From: Pseudozyma flocculosa PF-1
Taxonomy: Eukaryota; Basidiomycota; Ustilaginomycetes; Ustilaginales; Ustilaginaceae
Length of the DNA stretch: 64,000 nt
Assembly (NCBI RefSeq): GCF_000417875.1
Contig: NW_006920892.1
Coordinates: 183,323-247,322 of the forward strand
Direction of reading: 5' to 3'
Below, one piece after another: positions 22,701-37,200 of the stretch. The translations under genes and the position numbers were made by a program. Numbering within the stretch: position 1 is the first letter of the stretch; each line of letters opens with the position of its first letter. The notes beneath the pieces are model-generated. The model searched no databases, was not told where the DNA came from, and was given only the letters and a program-made list of their open reading frames with translations.

Positions 22701-24186
22701 AGCGATCTCGCCAGAGGCGACCAGCTTGCCGCCAAAGTAGAAGGCCAGCGCGTAGCCCGAGTAGATGATGAAGAAGAAGACGCCCAGGCCGGCGCCCTGG
22801 ACCATGGCCTTGCGCACGCCGACCCTCGTGGCGCGGCGGTTGAGGTCGTGGTAGAGGTTGACGAGCTTGCCCTCGACGCCAAACGCCTTGGCGGTGCGGA
22901 CGGTGGCAAGCGACTCTTCGGCGATCGAGGCGGCCTTGGAGACGTGGTCGAGCTCCGACTGCTGCAGCTTGGCCACGACGGCGTTCATGGCGATGCCGGC
23001 GGCAATGATGCACGGGATGATCGACGTCATGACGAGCGCCAGCTTCCAGCTCCTCGAGTAGGCGACGGCGAAACCGGCAACGAAGGCGGCGATGAAGGTG
23101 ACGCTGATGGGGATCTTGTCGCTGATGCCCTCCTGGATCAGCTGGATGTCGGTCTGGATGCGCGTGGTGATCTCGCCGGCACCAAGGATGTCAAAGTAGC
23201 TGATGTCCTGGCGCAGCACGGCCTGCAGGTACTTTTCCCGGATCCGCCGCGTGATGGCCTCGCCCGAATACACCCACGAGGCCATGTAGATGTAGGTGGC
23301 AGCGAACATGGCGATGCCGATGTAGATGAGGAAGAGGACGCCGCGGAGCACCTCGTCGTCGAGGTGGCGCCGTGCGACATCGATGTCGCCCTTGCCTGCG
23401 GCGGCATTGCTGAACTCGAGGAAGGCCGTCGTAAGGTTTCCGAACACCTATCAGGGGTGGCAACATGGGGAACGAGGAGGAGCCAGGGTCAGCGCCGACC
23501 GGCAGGCGTGAACGCAGCAGGTTGGCCGCCGCAGCACGGCCGCAAGGCAGACCGAGCACCGCAGCCACACTCACGATGGTCATCAATGGCTGAGCGGCAC
23601 CAGCGACGGCGGCGGCAATGATGCCGCACGAGTTGAAGAAGATGTCCCACTTGGTCGCGTAGCGGAAGAGTTCCTTGAAGCCGACCTTTTTGGCGGTTCC
23701 GTCGCCGTCGCCACCCTTTTTGGCCTTTTTCTTCTTCTTGCTGCTGCCGCCCTTTTCGCTGAGACTGGCGTTGCTGCTGCCGCTGCTTCCGTCGTCGTCA
23801 CCGTTTTCGGAGGAGCTGGAGGCGGATCGGGTCTTTTCGCGGCTGGGCGTCATCTGAAGGGCGACGCTGCCCCCGCGTGACGTGTTGCGGGACACGGCGG
23901 CGGCCGAGGCGGCCGGTAGCGTGTCGGCGGCGCGCTGCTCTGCAGTCGACGGGCGACGGTGGTGATCGTCGGTGTTGCCGTGATCTTCGGTGGCGGCAGG
24001 AGCGATGTCGTTCTGGGTGGCGATGGCGGGCATGGGATCGCTGAGAATGGCAGCCTCGGCCTTTTTACCGCCAGCGTCGGGCTCGGCGGTGGCGGTTAGT
24101 TCATCTGGCCGGGACGTGGTAGGGTTGACCGGGGCCGAGACAGCCTCGGCCATGCCCGGGTTGGGCTCGGCCATCGCTGGACCCAT
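19716..24186 (-). CDS. Full-length ABCB (MDR/P-glycoprotein-type) ABC transporter
   Basis: Exons 24186-23575 and 23447-19716, joined across a 127-base GTGAGT...TAG intron, give 1447 residues. The layout is TMD-NBD-TMD-NBD. NBD1 has Walker A GASGSGKST near residue 553, signature LSGGQKQRIAIARAIV and Walker B ILLLDEATSALDTQS. NBD2 has GGSGCGKSTT near 1233, LSGGQKQRIAIARALI and ILLLDEATSALDSDS. Each NBD ends with an AHRLSTI switch His, so both sites look active. The family exports hydrophobic drugs, lipids or the farnesylated mating pheromone (Ste6) from the plasma membrane. The sequence alone does not separate an MDR pump from a Ste6-type exporter. The first 190 residues are a hydrophilic Ala/Ser-rich extension ending in a Lys cluster, longer than in most fungal homologues. 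The intron falls within the first membrane segment. Confidence 0.95.
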
Positions 24187-27100
24187 GGAGCGCTAGGCTA
24201 GTCGTGGGGCGGATGGGCCTGCTGCTGTCGTCGTGGTCGTCGAGGTCGGCGGGACCGTCGTCGTGGTAGCGCCTCCCGATTTCGATCTGCCAACGATCAA
24301 TCGATGCGCTGCTGGCTGTCTGCTGGCGCTAGGCGTGTCGAAGTGTCGCAGAGGTTGTCAATCGCTTGGGATCCAGTCGCTTGCGTTGCCAGTAGTTGCA
24401 GATGCTGCCGAGAAGCGGACGAGAGGTGAGCGGCAAGATCGTGGTTCTAAGGCAAAGTCGTCGAAAGGCCGTGTGGCGAGGAGCACGAGTGGCAACCTGA
24501 TGCAAGCTGGACGAAGTCGGATGGCGTCGAGTGGCAGGTGTCGTCAGAAGGAGCACGGTGGGCGGAGAGCAGGCAGGATGGTGTCGTGTAGTCGTCGGGG
24601 AAAGGGGGAACGAGGAGGTGACGGGCTGGATCAGGCCATGGCGGCAATTGGATGTTATACGAGGCCCCGGGGAGGAGGCGAGGGTGGTCACTTCAGGCTG
24701 AGTCGGCAGGTCAGAGAGTGGGCAAGGCGAGGCCAGGCGAGGCCAGGCGAGGCGTACCAGCCAGGAAGGCCCAGGAAACCAGCACTACGGAAGCTAAGCA
24801 AGCAAGCCGGCGAGGCCGGGGCAGGATGAGGGCAGCAAGCAAGCGAGCAGAGAGCAGGCAGGGGTCCTTCGGAGCGAGACCGCGGAGATGCACGCACGAG
24901 GTCCAGGCAGGCTGCCAAGGCGAACCTACATACTGTAGCCCTCTCGCCTGCGTTCCGCCCCCCACCCCCCCCCTCGGCCTTGCCCTCTGCCGCAAGGGCC
25001 GTCGAGACCGAGCCGATATTGCTGCCCACCCGGCTCCCGAGTTTTGCGACGATGCATGCATGCATGCACGCAACGCAACGCAGCCGCCACACACGACGGC
25101 GCCCACGCGGCGGCATGAAGATCTTGCCGGCCCGGGCCCCCTTTTCGCGACCTTTCCTCCTCGGCCAAGTCCACGGAGGCTGTGGCGCACGCCCCCTCGG
25201 CCTGCCTGCGACCGAGCGACCCCGCTCTCCGACGGACGACGGGCTGCATGCTCGTTCGGAACGCGGAACAAAGCAAGCGCTGGCGACGACCGAGCCGACG
25301 TCGGCCCTGCGTCTGGTGGCCCGAGATGGCAGCGGGTCGATCGGGAGGACCTGCTGGCGCGCTCCGAGGCGGATCCCCGCCCTATCCCTAGCGAGCGGGC
25401 TCGCCCCGAGCCCTGCAACACAACAGAGATAGACGAACGCATACGCGGATCGTCGACAAGCCGAGGAGGAGACGTGACTCGAGGCATGACTAGGGGCGTG
25501 ACTCCAGAGAGGCAGATGCCAACGGAAGCCTTGGGAGGCCAGGGCCCTCGAATCGGGTCACAAAGGCAACGACCAAGCAAGCAAAGTTTGGCGGTCGCTG
25601 CGAAAGCTTGGACCAGGCAGGAAGGGCATGGGGGGGTAGCAGGGGGCTGATCGCGGAGTACAAGGCAGCGGAGTCGGGAGCGAAGCTGTGGCCGGTCAAA
25701 GAACGTCGGGTGCCCGTTGGTGCACCATGGTGGCGCTCGACAAGTCCAGGCGGGGGCGGTGTCGACGACGACAACGGCCGCAGCCGTGCTCCCCGGCCTG
25801 CTTACGGTACGCGCACTAGAGAAGAGTGGGGTGCGACGCTGTCGCGGACGCGGTCCAGCCTCTTCCGATCGGATATCCGCGGACCATCCAGGCGATGCGG
25901 CAAACAACGTCGCTGCGGTGCCATACACGCCAACTCAGAGCACACCAAGCTACGACCCCGCTGGCGGGAGCGATAAGGTCGTACCGCACCTGTGGACCAT
26001 CATCCGCAGCGTGGGTGGAGAAGCACGCACGCACGCACGCACAGTGCAAGCAACAGAGTCCGGATCGGGTGCAGTCTGAGTGCTGTTGGCAGTCGCCTGC
26101 CGTCTGTCTGCAAGGCCAGATCTTCTCTTCTTAGCAGGACGGCGGGGCGGTCTTTAGAACCCCAGCTCTAGCCAATGGCGGGCGAGACCATCGTGCAAGG
26201 CACAGCGGTGGATCGAACCCGTGAGGCGGCCAATCGACGTCTAGACCGTATACGGTGCCAGCGAGCGTCGGGTCGGTATCAAAGCATACACGATCAGATC
26301 GTGGTCGAGATCATGACTCTCTGTGAACGACCTCGACTGCCTGTCCTCTCGCCACGCATTGGCTCCCTTCGTCGGTGCAGCAACTCGTGCCTTTACAGCT
26401 AGGCCTGGCACTGAGACTTACATTGCCTGCCTCGTCACCATCCTCTGAAGGCGTCTGGCTGGACCGGCGGCTGGGCGGGCAAAGCCGGCCTGGAGGTGCT
26501 CATAACCAAGGGATCCGGCTGCCGCCACGTGATGGGCGCCGCTCGCGCGTCGTCCGCCGGCTGCGTTGTTCGGTGGGTGGGCCGGGAAATGCAGGCAGGT
26601 CGGTAGGCAAGCAAGGGTAGGCCAGGCCAGGGTGCGGGCAAACAAGACAGGGTCCAAAAGGGCCTACTCTTAACCCCATCGCCTAGCCAGCTCGTCCGGG
26701 CCCCGGCTTTGCCTAGCATCTCTGCCATGTATGTACATGGTCGTGCATAGTCTACTTGGCCCCGCAATGGATCCATCGAGACATCGCCGGGTCGTCGAGG
26801 TGCAGATCAGAGGGCAGCTTGCTCGCGAGCACGCCGGGTCGGGACGGTGGAGCTGGGCTCGAGGCCGGGTGGCGGCTGCGCAGCGAGATCCGAGACAAAC
26901 AACGGCCCGCCAGACTGTCGGCGCGATGATGACGACGGCGGTCGCTCGTCTCGCCACTGCGCTCAAACTATCCTCGAGGTTTGGGGAACCTCCTCCTCCT
27001 CCTTTTCGTCGTCACCCTTGGACGGTGTGGCGGCGTGCAGAGATTCACTTGCGTGGACGGGGGCGAGCGACGGCATCGGTCGAGAATGCGAGGCACAGCG

Positions 27101-28280
27101 GCCGGACGAATCGACATTCTTGATTGTTGCGACTGGCCGACGAGCCATGGGCGATCTGGTGGTGTCGAGCAGCTTGGCTGGCCAAAGCTGGCTCGCAGCG
27201 CTGTTTGTTGTTTTTTCGAGGCTTTTTTGGGACGATATCGCCCGCTGCCCGTCTGCTTAGCTTGCTTGCTGGCCTGTCTGCGCTGGGCAACCAGGCGGCA
27301 GGCTGCTGCGCGGGTCGCTGGAGAGGCGCGTGCAGCACGCCTACCTTCTGGCCTGTGGAACCTCCACTGCAGGGTGGGCGGATGGGGCCACGCAGGCGGC
27401 GGCGGCGGCAACCCGCACCTGGCGGTTTGCGGTCGGTATGCTCACTGCTTGCAGCGGCCGGCCTGGTGCTGGCCAACACCATCCTCGCCTCCTCCTCCTT
27501 GGGCCCTTCGTCGCGACCTCAACCCACACACCCGCCCATCCGACCGACTCAACCCTGCCCGCCATCACGATACCCACCACTCACCCTTCTCGGCCCCGGC
27601 GCACTCATCCTCGTCTCCTCTGCACTCCATTGCACTCCTCTCGTCCCCTCTCGTCTCTCCTCTGTGCTCCTCCTCGCCTCGCCCCCAGATACCCTCGTCA
27701 AGGATCAGGGCCACCATCCTGCGCCTCTTCCATCTTTCTTCGCCCTCCCCTCTCGTCCCCCTCCGATCGATACCTGCTGCATCGCCCGACCCGGCTAGAT
27801 ACCTGTGCTGCGCCCTCAGCTGCTCTCTCCTAAACGCCTGGCTCATTCTCTGTCCCCGCCACTCCACCAGCCGACGTGACGCCTCGCTCGGCAGCTCCTT
27901 GAGCACCCCTTACGGCCATATTCCAGCGTCGGCCGCTTCCGAACTCACCTCCGCTACCTTCACACCACCCCGCTGTTCTCCGCCACGACAGAGGTCCGGA
28001 TCATCCTGACTGCGGTTCTTGCGCGACACTCGTCCGAAGGACACTACCTCCCTCCATCATCCAGCGGGCCCACCGACTGCGTCATCCACGACCGACTGGG
28101 CTTGCTGCTCTGCTCGCCGCGCTGCGCCGCACAGCTAGCCGTCCCGACACGGCGTCCATCGGACGTCTCCGACACTTGTTAGTCCCTCGGTCCAATTGTC
28201 AGCCAAGGTTGATCCGGACGGCTTCGCCACGCCTGTGTCCGAGTCCACGTCTGCGCGGAGGGTGAGCCGCGACAACAGGC
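24187..28280. promoter_or_regulatory. 4.1-kb gene-free divergent region, ABC transporter and giant PH gene
   Basis: Both flanking genes are transcribed outward. I find no gene with recognisable content. Seen directly: a 10-bp CAGGCGAGGC repeat near 24727-24755, a GCAT run near 25050-25070, a GCAC run at about 26023-26043, a palindromic CATGTA-TG-TACATG at 26726-26739, and a strongly pyrimidine-rich plus strand from about 27.5 kb that is probably the leader of the PH gene. Confidence 0.45.
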
Positions 28281-31200
28281 ATGAAGCTCTGGCGCCAGCG
28301 GCAAGAGGCCAAGGGCAAAGGCAAGGGCAAGGCCATCAGCACGGGCATCGGTTCTGCCTCTCTCGGCGACCTCACCCTGCGGGATGCTTCCGACCCCACT
28401 GAGCGCCCTGGGCGGCCCTCGACCGACAGCGTCCGACCAGGGCTACCCACCTCGAGCAGCTCCAGGGTCGGCTTCCCCAGCCTCGGCAGCGACCGCACCC
28501 TGGCACCGCCAATAGCCACCCGGACGCGCGCCATCAGCGCCCCAAAGCTGAGGCCCAAGACGTGGGTCAGCCAGCTGATTGCAGCCGCCAACACCGCCGG
28601 CGAAGGTTCCGCTTCGGGCCTCGAGACGACCTCCCAGGCAGCCGAACGCGCCCGAGCGCAGTCCAGTCCGCGGCCCGTCCCCGTCAGCACCCTCGTCCTC
28701 TGCCGCGACAACGACGACAGCGACCGCGCCCAGGCCGAAGAGGCGCTCCGCTGGGTCGAGGCCGAGGCCGCATCCGACGCCGCACTGGCCCGTAGAGGCT
28801 CGGCCTCGGGCGGATCCGCGCTGAGCAGCGTGGCGCACAGCCAGTTTTCCAAGTCGGCGCCCTCGCTGCCGTTGACAGAGACCATCACCCGGTACCAGGA
28901 CAACGGGGCGCTCGATCTGCTGCCGCCCTTGACGCCGGTCGCCGAGCCTTTCCCTGTGCAAAGGGAGCCCGAGTCCCCGCTCGTGATCCGCAACCTCGAC
29001 GAGGCGCCGCGCGGTGCCTGGACGCCGGCCATCGACCCGCCTGCCTCGACAAACCTGCCCGGCCCGTCGCGCCTTCGCAACCCGTGGGAGGCGCGCAGCG
29101 AGGAGGATGACTTGGTCGAAGAAGCGGTGAGTGGTCCCGGGACACCGACTCCGGCCGCGCGCGCCGGCACACCACAGCCACACGCGCCACGACACAGCTT
29201 ACTGATCTCCCCCGCGCTACCCGATGGGCACGTGTGCATCTCACCCGATGGCAGGTGGCAAGCAGCCGCTCGACGCACAAGCTCGCCGTGGAGGAAGAGG
29301 CGGTCCTGAGCATGCTCGACGCGATGGGCCGCCAAGCCGCCTCGGGCCACGCGACAAGCAGCCGACCACCACCTTCCCCCACCTCCGCCTCGAGCAGGGC
29401 GCCGACTAGCCCGGCCTCGCAGTACAGCACCGCCTTCAAGTCGCCTGCGCCGTCGGAAGCTTCCCAATTCTCGCAGGCTTCGGGCGAAAGTGAAATCGCT
29501 GCGGCACCGGCAACCAAGCTCGGCGCCGTCAAGGATGCTGTCAGAGAGCGAGAGGAGCTCGATCGAGCCGCCAGCGCCTCCAGTGGCGCAAACGATGCTC
29601 CAAACTCAGCCTCGACCGGCTGGCTGGCCCGCGGTTCCGCCCTCCGCAAAAAGGCGAGCTCGTACTTTTCGGCAATCGGCTTCGACGTCGCCGACGAGAA
29701 CGAGGCTGGCGGCGAGGCCGTCGATGCGGCGGTCGCCGGCAAGGCGATAGGCACGGACGTGGCAACTGCGGCCCCGCAGCAGCTGAGGCCACCGATGCTG
29801 AGCCGCCAGACGACATCAGCCGCCCACTATGACCGCGGTGGGCCTCGGAGCGGGGACAGCGGCGCGGCGACCCCTGCCTCTCGCCATGGCGTCTTTGCCA
29901 GGATGCAGCAGGAGGAACAAGAGTCGGCGCAGCGCCCGCAGTGGGATGTCAAACGGCCGGAACTGCCGCACCGCGGCTCAAAGTTCTCCACCTCGAGCAG
30001 CATCGGCGGCGGCCTCTACGGCCGGCCTGCCGTTTCGCCGGGCGGGCTGCTGTCGCCCACGTCGCCCATGGATGGCAGCTTGATCTCGTCTCAGGACAAT
30101 GCCACCAGCCTCTGGAGCCGGCCGGCGCACGCGCCCGACACGCCCAACACATCGCACGACCCACGATCGCCGAACCATGCCTCGGTGCTGAGTCGCTGGA
30201 ACAGCAGCAAGTTTGGCGCTGCTGCGGCGTCTACAGCGCGTCCGGGCTACTCGCTCGATCCGGACAATGCAGCCGGCCCTGTCGGCAGCAGCAGCAGCAT
30301 TCTCTTTCCGCCCAAATTCCGACGCCAGACGACCAACTGGACGGATGCCACCAGCGTCGCCTCGCATGATGCCGACGGTGACTTTCTCGACAAGGGCCGG
30401 CCGACGGTGACGGTGACGGTGACCGCTGCCACTTCGGCGAGTGGGTCATCGGTCGCATCGAACCAGGACTCGCAAGCACGGCACGAAGCCGTATCTACGA
30501 GCGACGCCGCATCGCGCTCTTCGCGCCGCGCCGCAAGCCAGAGCGATTCGAGCGCCGTCGGCAGCGCCGTCGCGTGCAAAAGCGTGCGCAGCGGGTCGGC
30601 CACGATACCGCCATCGAGCGCTGACGGTGACGTCGCCGAACCCTCGGTCTTCTCATCGCGACTGTCCCGGCAGGCGGATAGCGTTGGCCTGCATTCGGTA
30701 GCAGCCCCGGCAGCTCCGCTCAGCCCGATGCCTTCTTCTCCGACCAAGGCCAAGGACCTCATCCGCTTCTTCGAGACCGCCGGCAGCGCGACGCCGACTG
30801 GCTCGCCAAAGCCCGCCTCAAACCCGCCGTCGCCCACCAAAGTGAGCCTTCGCACCGCCAAAAAGATCCTTGCCGAGCCCGACGGCGACGCAGCTGCCGG
30901 CGACGCGCTTCAAGTCACGCCAAAGCGCCTGGTATTCCCACTCGGAGCGTCCAATAGCAACCCCAGCAGTGCCACTGCACACGATTCGCCACTCACCCTA
31001 TCGTCAGTCTCGCCACTCGCCGCCAAGCTGCGTGCTGGAGGGGTCGCAGGCCGAACGAGGCTGCGCTCCAGGATGGTCGCTGCCGGCGGCGCGGGGCTGG
31101 ACGGCGGCTTGGACGATGCGGACTTTTCGGACGAGGAGAACATGGCTCCATCGTCGGAGGCGACACCGGTCAGGGTCGGTGCGGCCGCGCGCAGGCGGCT

Positions 31201-34200
31201 CAGCGGCTCCTCGACGTCGACGATGACGCGGGCCACCGGGGTCCTCCGACCTCCCCTTGCAAGTGCATTCGCGCTTCCGAACGAGGGCCACGCGATTGGA
31301 CATGTCCGGAGCGGGTCCAGCCCGGCGCCGCTGTCCTCGTCGCTAGCGGTCGGCACCGCCGCTCAACGCGGCCTCGCCGGTCCCTCGTACCGTCAGAGTG
31401 GAGGCGCTACATCGGATGGCATGGCCGCCACGACGGCCGCGGGCGGTAGCGTCGGCAAGAGAAGCGGAGGCGGCGGTAGCAACGGTGGGAGCGGCTTTCC
31501 CTTCCGCAGCAGCGTTCGCAGCATCGTCAACGCCATCGCCGGGCGCAACGTCGCCGAAGGTCCGAGCCCCAGCCGCAGCGCCGTCGACAAGCCAAAGAAG
31601 CTCAAGAAGGCGGTCAGCACTGGATGGGACTACACAAAGGAGCCCTGGGAAGCGCAGCAGGCAGACGCAGAGGCGGCCAGGAAGAAGGAGCAGGAGGACG
31701 AGGCCGAGGAAAAGGACGATTCGCTCAGCGTCGCCAGCAGGATGACTCTGGGCACCATCGCCTCGTTCAGGCATACGGTCGAGCGAGGCCAGCTGCCCGA
31801 GAGCGCAGCGTCGGCCATCGAGCTCTCGGGCGAGCCCAGCTCGACTCCGCCCGTCCGCTCCGGCGTGCTCTTCTACTTCAACGTCCACCATCGCGATCCG
31901 CACTGGCAGCGCGTCCAGGTGGTGCTGCTGCCTTCGGCGGTCGCCATGAGCTGGATCCCCGCTGGCGGAGGCAGGGAGAACGTGGTGCTCGACCTCCGAG
32001 CGTGCCGCGAGGTGCACTCGGTGCCCGGTCCCGAGCACCCCAGCAGCACGTCCGACATCGGAGCGACGTGCGCCAGAAAGCAGGGGCTAGGCAGGCTGAG
32101 CCCATTCCAGCTCATCTTTGACGACGGAGTCGAGCGCCTCGCCGCCGAGAGCGCCATGGAACGCGTCAAGTGGGTCAACTCGATCTGGGACGTTACCGGC
32201 GTCTCACCGAGGGACCGGCCCGACCTGTCCGAGGCGGGGATGCGCCCGGCCGCTGTCGATCTGAACGAGCTTCGATGGCCGGATCCGGCCGCGCCTTCAT
32301 CCCGGCGGGAACCGCTGTCATCGATGCCGAGGGAAGCGACACACACGCGCTCGCGGACGGAATCTGCGATACCCGCGGCAAACTTGGGCCCCGGACGCTC
32401 CGAGTCCACCGCATCGCCGCGCAGGACGTTGCCGGCCAGCCGGTCGACCAACACGATGGAGGCCATCGACCGCATCGGCTCAATCTGGAAGAGCGAGCTT
32501 TCGTCCGAAGCCGATCCGCGCGAATGCCAGCCCTCGATTGCCGAAGCTCTGGCAACCGGGCCTCCGGTGCCTCCCAAGGACCCCGAAGGCGTGGCCGGTC
32601 CGGCTCGCCTAGCCCCGGCGATATCGTCGTCGGCGCTGGGTCGCCGGCAAAAGGTGCGCAGCTGGCGGAAGATGGTGCCGGATGAGGAAGGAGCTGCAGA
32701 CGAGGGCTTCGTCCACGACTCGGCGGCCAAGATGCCGACAATGGTCCAATCGCCACAGCAAAAGGTCAAGTCGCAGCCCGCCTCGTTTGCAGACGACTTC
32801 AGCAGCGACAAGCCGACACTTGCAGGGACGGAGGAGATCCCACCTCGACAGCAAGACGGCGGCAGTGCGGGTCGCGAGCCGGGCAACATGCCGGATACAG
32901 CCGCCCCGACCGAGCTGCCAGAGGCGCAAGATGCGACGGGACCGACTCGCGCCGAGGACGTTGCCTCGCTCCGCGTAGCTGAGCTTGACGCGCCACCAGA
33001 TGACGACCAGGGTGGAGCGGAAGCGGGAGCAGCAACGGACCGGGCCCGAGGCAGCGATGTTGCTTCTCTCGCCGAGGTCTCGCCGGATCTCGACGGGTAC
33101 GAGTCGGCGCACTCGCACCCGAGCCAAGTCGACGAGTTCGGACCGCGGACACCGGTCAGCGAGGCCGTCTTCAACTGGTCTCGGCCCAAGCAGGACGGCG
33201 AGATCCGACCGAGCGACTCGGCCAGCCAGCGCCCGGCAAGGAGCGAGTTTGGCACCATCACCAGCCGGGTATCTATGGAAAATCGGCAGGCTAAGGCGGC
33301 GTCGGCGACGGCGCCGACTGCCACGGTCGATGACGCGGCACCTAAACTGACAGAAGCCAGCCTGACTGCGGTCGCGGAAGCCGATGATCGGACGCCTGCA
33401 CAGAGGATCCGCGACAAGGTCCTCGGCAGCGTGCAGGAGCCCGCCGCACGCGAAGCGCTCGCTGTCGAGCTGGACGCCGTGGCTGCGGGTGCGAGGCCCG
33501 AAATGCAGCCAGCCCTCGCGCAAACGCTGGGCACGGTCATCGAGGAGACTCAATCGCAAGCCCAGAGCACCCGCGCCTCACGCCAGCAGGGCCACACGCC
33601 CATCCTGACCCAGCTACGCGACGGCTCCGAGGTCGACGAGGTCATCGCATCGTCCGATGTCATCCGGCAGAGCCTCAAGTCGCCTTCGGCAGAGTCTCGG
33701 CTGTCCAAGCGCACCGCCAGCACCTCGTACTCGCAGGACGTCCACCGGCTCCTCGAGCATCTCGAAGAGCAGCAACGCGCCCACATGGAACGGGAGAAGC
33801 TCATGGAGGACCAGATCCGAGGCTTTCAGGACGTCATCGCAGGCCTTCAGACCAAGAGCGCCAACGGGAGCATCCGATCGGGCCGCAGCCATCGGCGCAG
33901 CTCGGCATCCACGGCGGGCGAGAGTCGATCGACGAGCAAGACCGACCGCGACTCGGAGCTGGCCGCGATGCAGGAGAAGCTCGACAGCCTGCACAACCTC
34001 GTGGCCAACATGGTGACCAGCCAGTCGCAGCGCAACCTGGACGCCGGCGCGAGCGGCGATGCTCCGCCGCTTTCGCCTGGTCAGAGTCGGAGCGAGCTCG
34101 CGCGCATCGAGAGCATGCTAGAGAAGCTGATGCGCCACCACGCCTCGGCGTCCGGCGACGCGGCCACGATGCCCAGCGTGGAGCGCTCGCGTTCGATCGT

Positions 34201-37200
34201 GCGCGATGCCGTCCTCGCGCGGGAGCCGAGCCTGGTGCACGAGTGGGACCAGCTGCCGCCCGAGCTGAGGGGAGCCGAGCTGATGCGGAGCATGGAAGAG
34301 CGTGCCCGATTCGGCCGCGACGGACGCCACGAAGCCATTGCCCAGGACCTACTGAGTGTGCCGCCTCGACGGGGAAGCGCGCCTCCGATGGCCGAGGACT
34401 GCGGCAGCCAGGCGACGCCACGAGCCAACCTCGAGACTCCCCGGCCCGACGGCCTGCGACCGCCCTCGCGCGCCAGCATGGCAGCATCCGTGTCGATGAC
34501 CGATCTCGACTCGGTGGCGGGCCGTGTGCCGGCTCGGAGCTGGATCTCGGCCGACGGCATCCCTTCTCCACCCCCCAACTCTGAATGGGACGCCGTCTCC
34601 ATCCGCAGTCGGAGGATATTTACGCCGCCGACGGCAGGGATCTCCACACCTGCTCAGAACCTCCGCATACACGGCGATCCAAACATGGGCGCGACGATGC
34701 CGACGCCTCGGCCGGCCCTTGGGCCCGCACAGCCAAGCGTTGGCTCGGTCGACATGGAGGCCGAGATCCGCAAACGCCGAGCGCGCCAGCAAGCTGCCAA
34801 CGGCACCGGGTCAGCCCAGCCGGGCGGCTGGTACACGCCGAAGGTTCCATTGGCTTCGGCTGAAACCGGAGCCGACATGGTGATGGGCAATGTCAGCTCA
34901 GACCCGCAGCGAGCGAGCGTCTCAGCCGCCGCTGCCGACACGCCGCGAGCGACGGACCAGCGCGGCGGTGTCGGAATCGGGACACCCGCTGTGCCGTGGG
35001 CGCCCGGCGGACCAGCGCGCGACCCGGGGAGGCCCAAAGCTCCTGGCGAGGACACGCCTAGCGGCCTCGGATTGTCTCTGGCGCGCAACGCCAACTCCGG
35101 ATCCTTCGAAGGACAGCGTTCTCAGGCCGCTGCTGCCGACCGACCGCGTGGACCGCAGCAGCCAGAGGCTTTCGACGTGCGCAAGCTCAACGTCTCAAGC
35201 AAGAACCCGGAGCTGGCCACCATCCTCGAGGCGCTCAAGCAGAGCGAGGCGGCTCGGGAGCTGCAGGTCCGACAGCAGGGCGAGCTTGCCCGCTACGTCA
35301 ACGAGCTGCACAGCTGGCTGGAGAAGGACGTCGCCGAGCGGTCCAAGGAGTTCAGGATCCTGGCTACAGGCGTGACGCAGCTACACGACGAGCTCCTCGC
35401 CACCAAGCGGGCGAGACCGCTGCCGCCAACTCATGGGCTGCCGCCGGCGGGGCTGTCGCCCACCAATGTGCCGCCAGCAGCGATGGCCGCTGCGGCAATG
35501 GGCAAGACGGGCTCCGCCTCGTCCTTCGGCCCTCGCGCAATGTCGCGCGAGTCGTCCGGCCAAACGGCGACGGCGACGGGCATCGAGGGCCTGCCGCCAA
35601 GCTCGGGAATGCCCATTCCAATTGTGACTCTGGGTGATGCGTCGATCCCGATCACCGGACCTCCAGTCGGCCCGAATCCGCACGACTCGGCCCTCACTGG
35701 CGCCGCACCAGCCGCAGCGTCAGCGCCGCCAACGATGTTGCGGCCCGGAGGCAGCGCCTTGACGAGCGCAGCGCCGCCGGGCGTGGCTCCCCACATTACC
35801 TTCGGCAACGGCGGCAAGTGGACCAACCTGCAGACTCCCAACCTCGACAATGGCTTCACGACGCCCGTGCGCACCAAGCGACAACAGAAGCGGACTTGGC
35901 ACGCCAATACCCCGGCGGGGCCGCGCAAGCCCGAGGAGGCCTGGTACAAGCCCGACGACGCCGCAACCGGCGATGGCAGCAAGCCGGCCCAGGCCAAGGA
36001 CAAGGCCAAGGACAAGGACAAAGCCAAGGCGAAGCGGCCTACGCCGCTCAAGAGCAGCAGCTACATCAGTACCGCGAGCGCCAGTAGCGACAGGTCGGCC
36101 AAGAAGTTTGTCGCGGCAGCCGGCGGTGCGCTTCTGGTGCGTGCCGCGCTGACAGAGTGGGAGGCGTTCAAGATGCAGCAGCGTGCCGAGGGCAAGCCGG
36201 AGGATCCGATCCCTGCGGGCGCCTCCGGCGATCCGGAGCTGGACCAGCGACTGCCGCTGCCTGAACCGATCGCCTCCAAGTTGCGCGATGCGGCCGAAGC
36301 GTGTGATCAGGAGGGCGTCACCAGCGCCGTCCGGGATGCTGCCCAGGTCGGTCTGGGCACGCAGGCCATTATCAAGCTGAGCGAGCATGTCGAGAGGCTC
36401 GAGGGCAACGAGCGCGCTGCCGCTGCGGCGGATGCCGAGGCCAACGATGGGCCGCTTGACGGCGACACGCTTGCGCCCTCGGAGGTGGCCGATCGCAGCG
36501 TGGGGATGCCGACCCCGTCGCCGCACAAGACGCGGTTCGCCGATGTGCCCGAGGAGATCGGCAGCGTCAAGACTACGTCGAGCAGCCTGTCGACGGACAT
36601 GCGCGCCGTGTCCAATGGCGGGCCGAGCACGGGCGCGCTGGCCCTGGCGGTCGAGGAGATCCTCAAGCACCTGCTGGAGCGCAAGGAAGAGGAAAAGAAG
36701 CGCGCGGCGCAGGTGGAAGCCGCCAAGGCCAAGAAGGAGGCCGAGAAGCGGAAGCGAGAGCAGACGCAGCAAATGACGGCGGCGCAGCAGAAGGAGGCGG
36801 AAAAGGCCGAGCTGGTCGACATGATCCTCAGCCGCCTCGGGCAGGAAAAGTCGAGGCAGGAGGCCGAACTCGTGAGGCAGCAGCGCGAGCTCGATCCAAA
36901 GTCGGGTGAGTGCAGGCGTGGCGTGGCCGCACGACGATGGTAGATGGCAAGCCGGCCGTCTTGGCGGAGCCCTCAGACGCTGACCACCCCCTACCACCTC
37001 CCCCTCCCCGTTTTCGACCGCCCTGCAGCCATTGAGTCGCTGGTGACGATGCTCAACTCGCAGCGCGAAAACGACCGGGCGAGCCAGGCGTCGGCGGACC
37101 GTGCGATCAAGGAGATGGCGTCGTCGCTGCTGCGCACGACGACCGAGCAGAACGGCAAGCTGGTCGAGGCGGTCAACTCTGCCGCGCGCGAGATGCTCAA

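Noticed and set aside
21819..23621. A 600-codon frame opposite the ABC transporter
   Set aside because: It is the mirror of the transporter's coding strand. Codon bias in GC-rich genes keeps the opposite frame open.
26161..26240. Possible tRNA on the minus strand, from a GGTTCGATCC-like box at 26208-26220
   Set aside because: The T-arm stem does not pair and no matching acceptor or anticodon arm can be formed around it.
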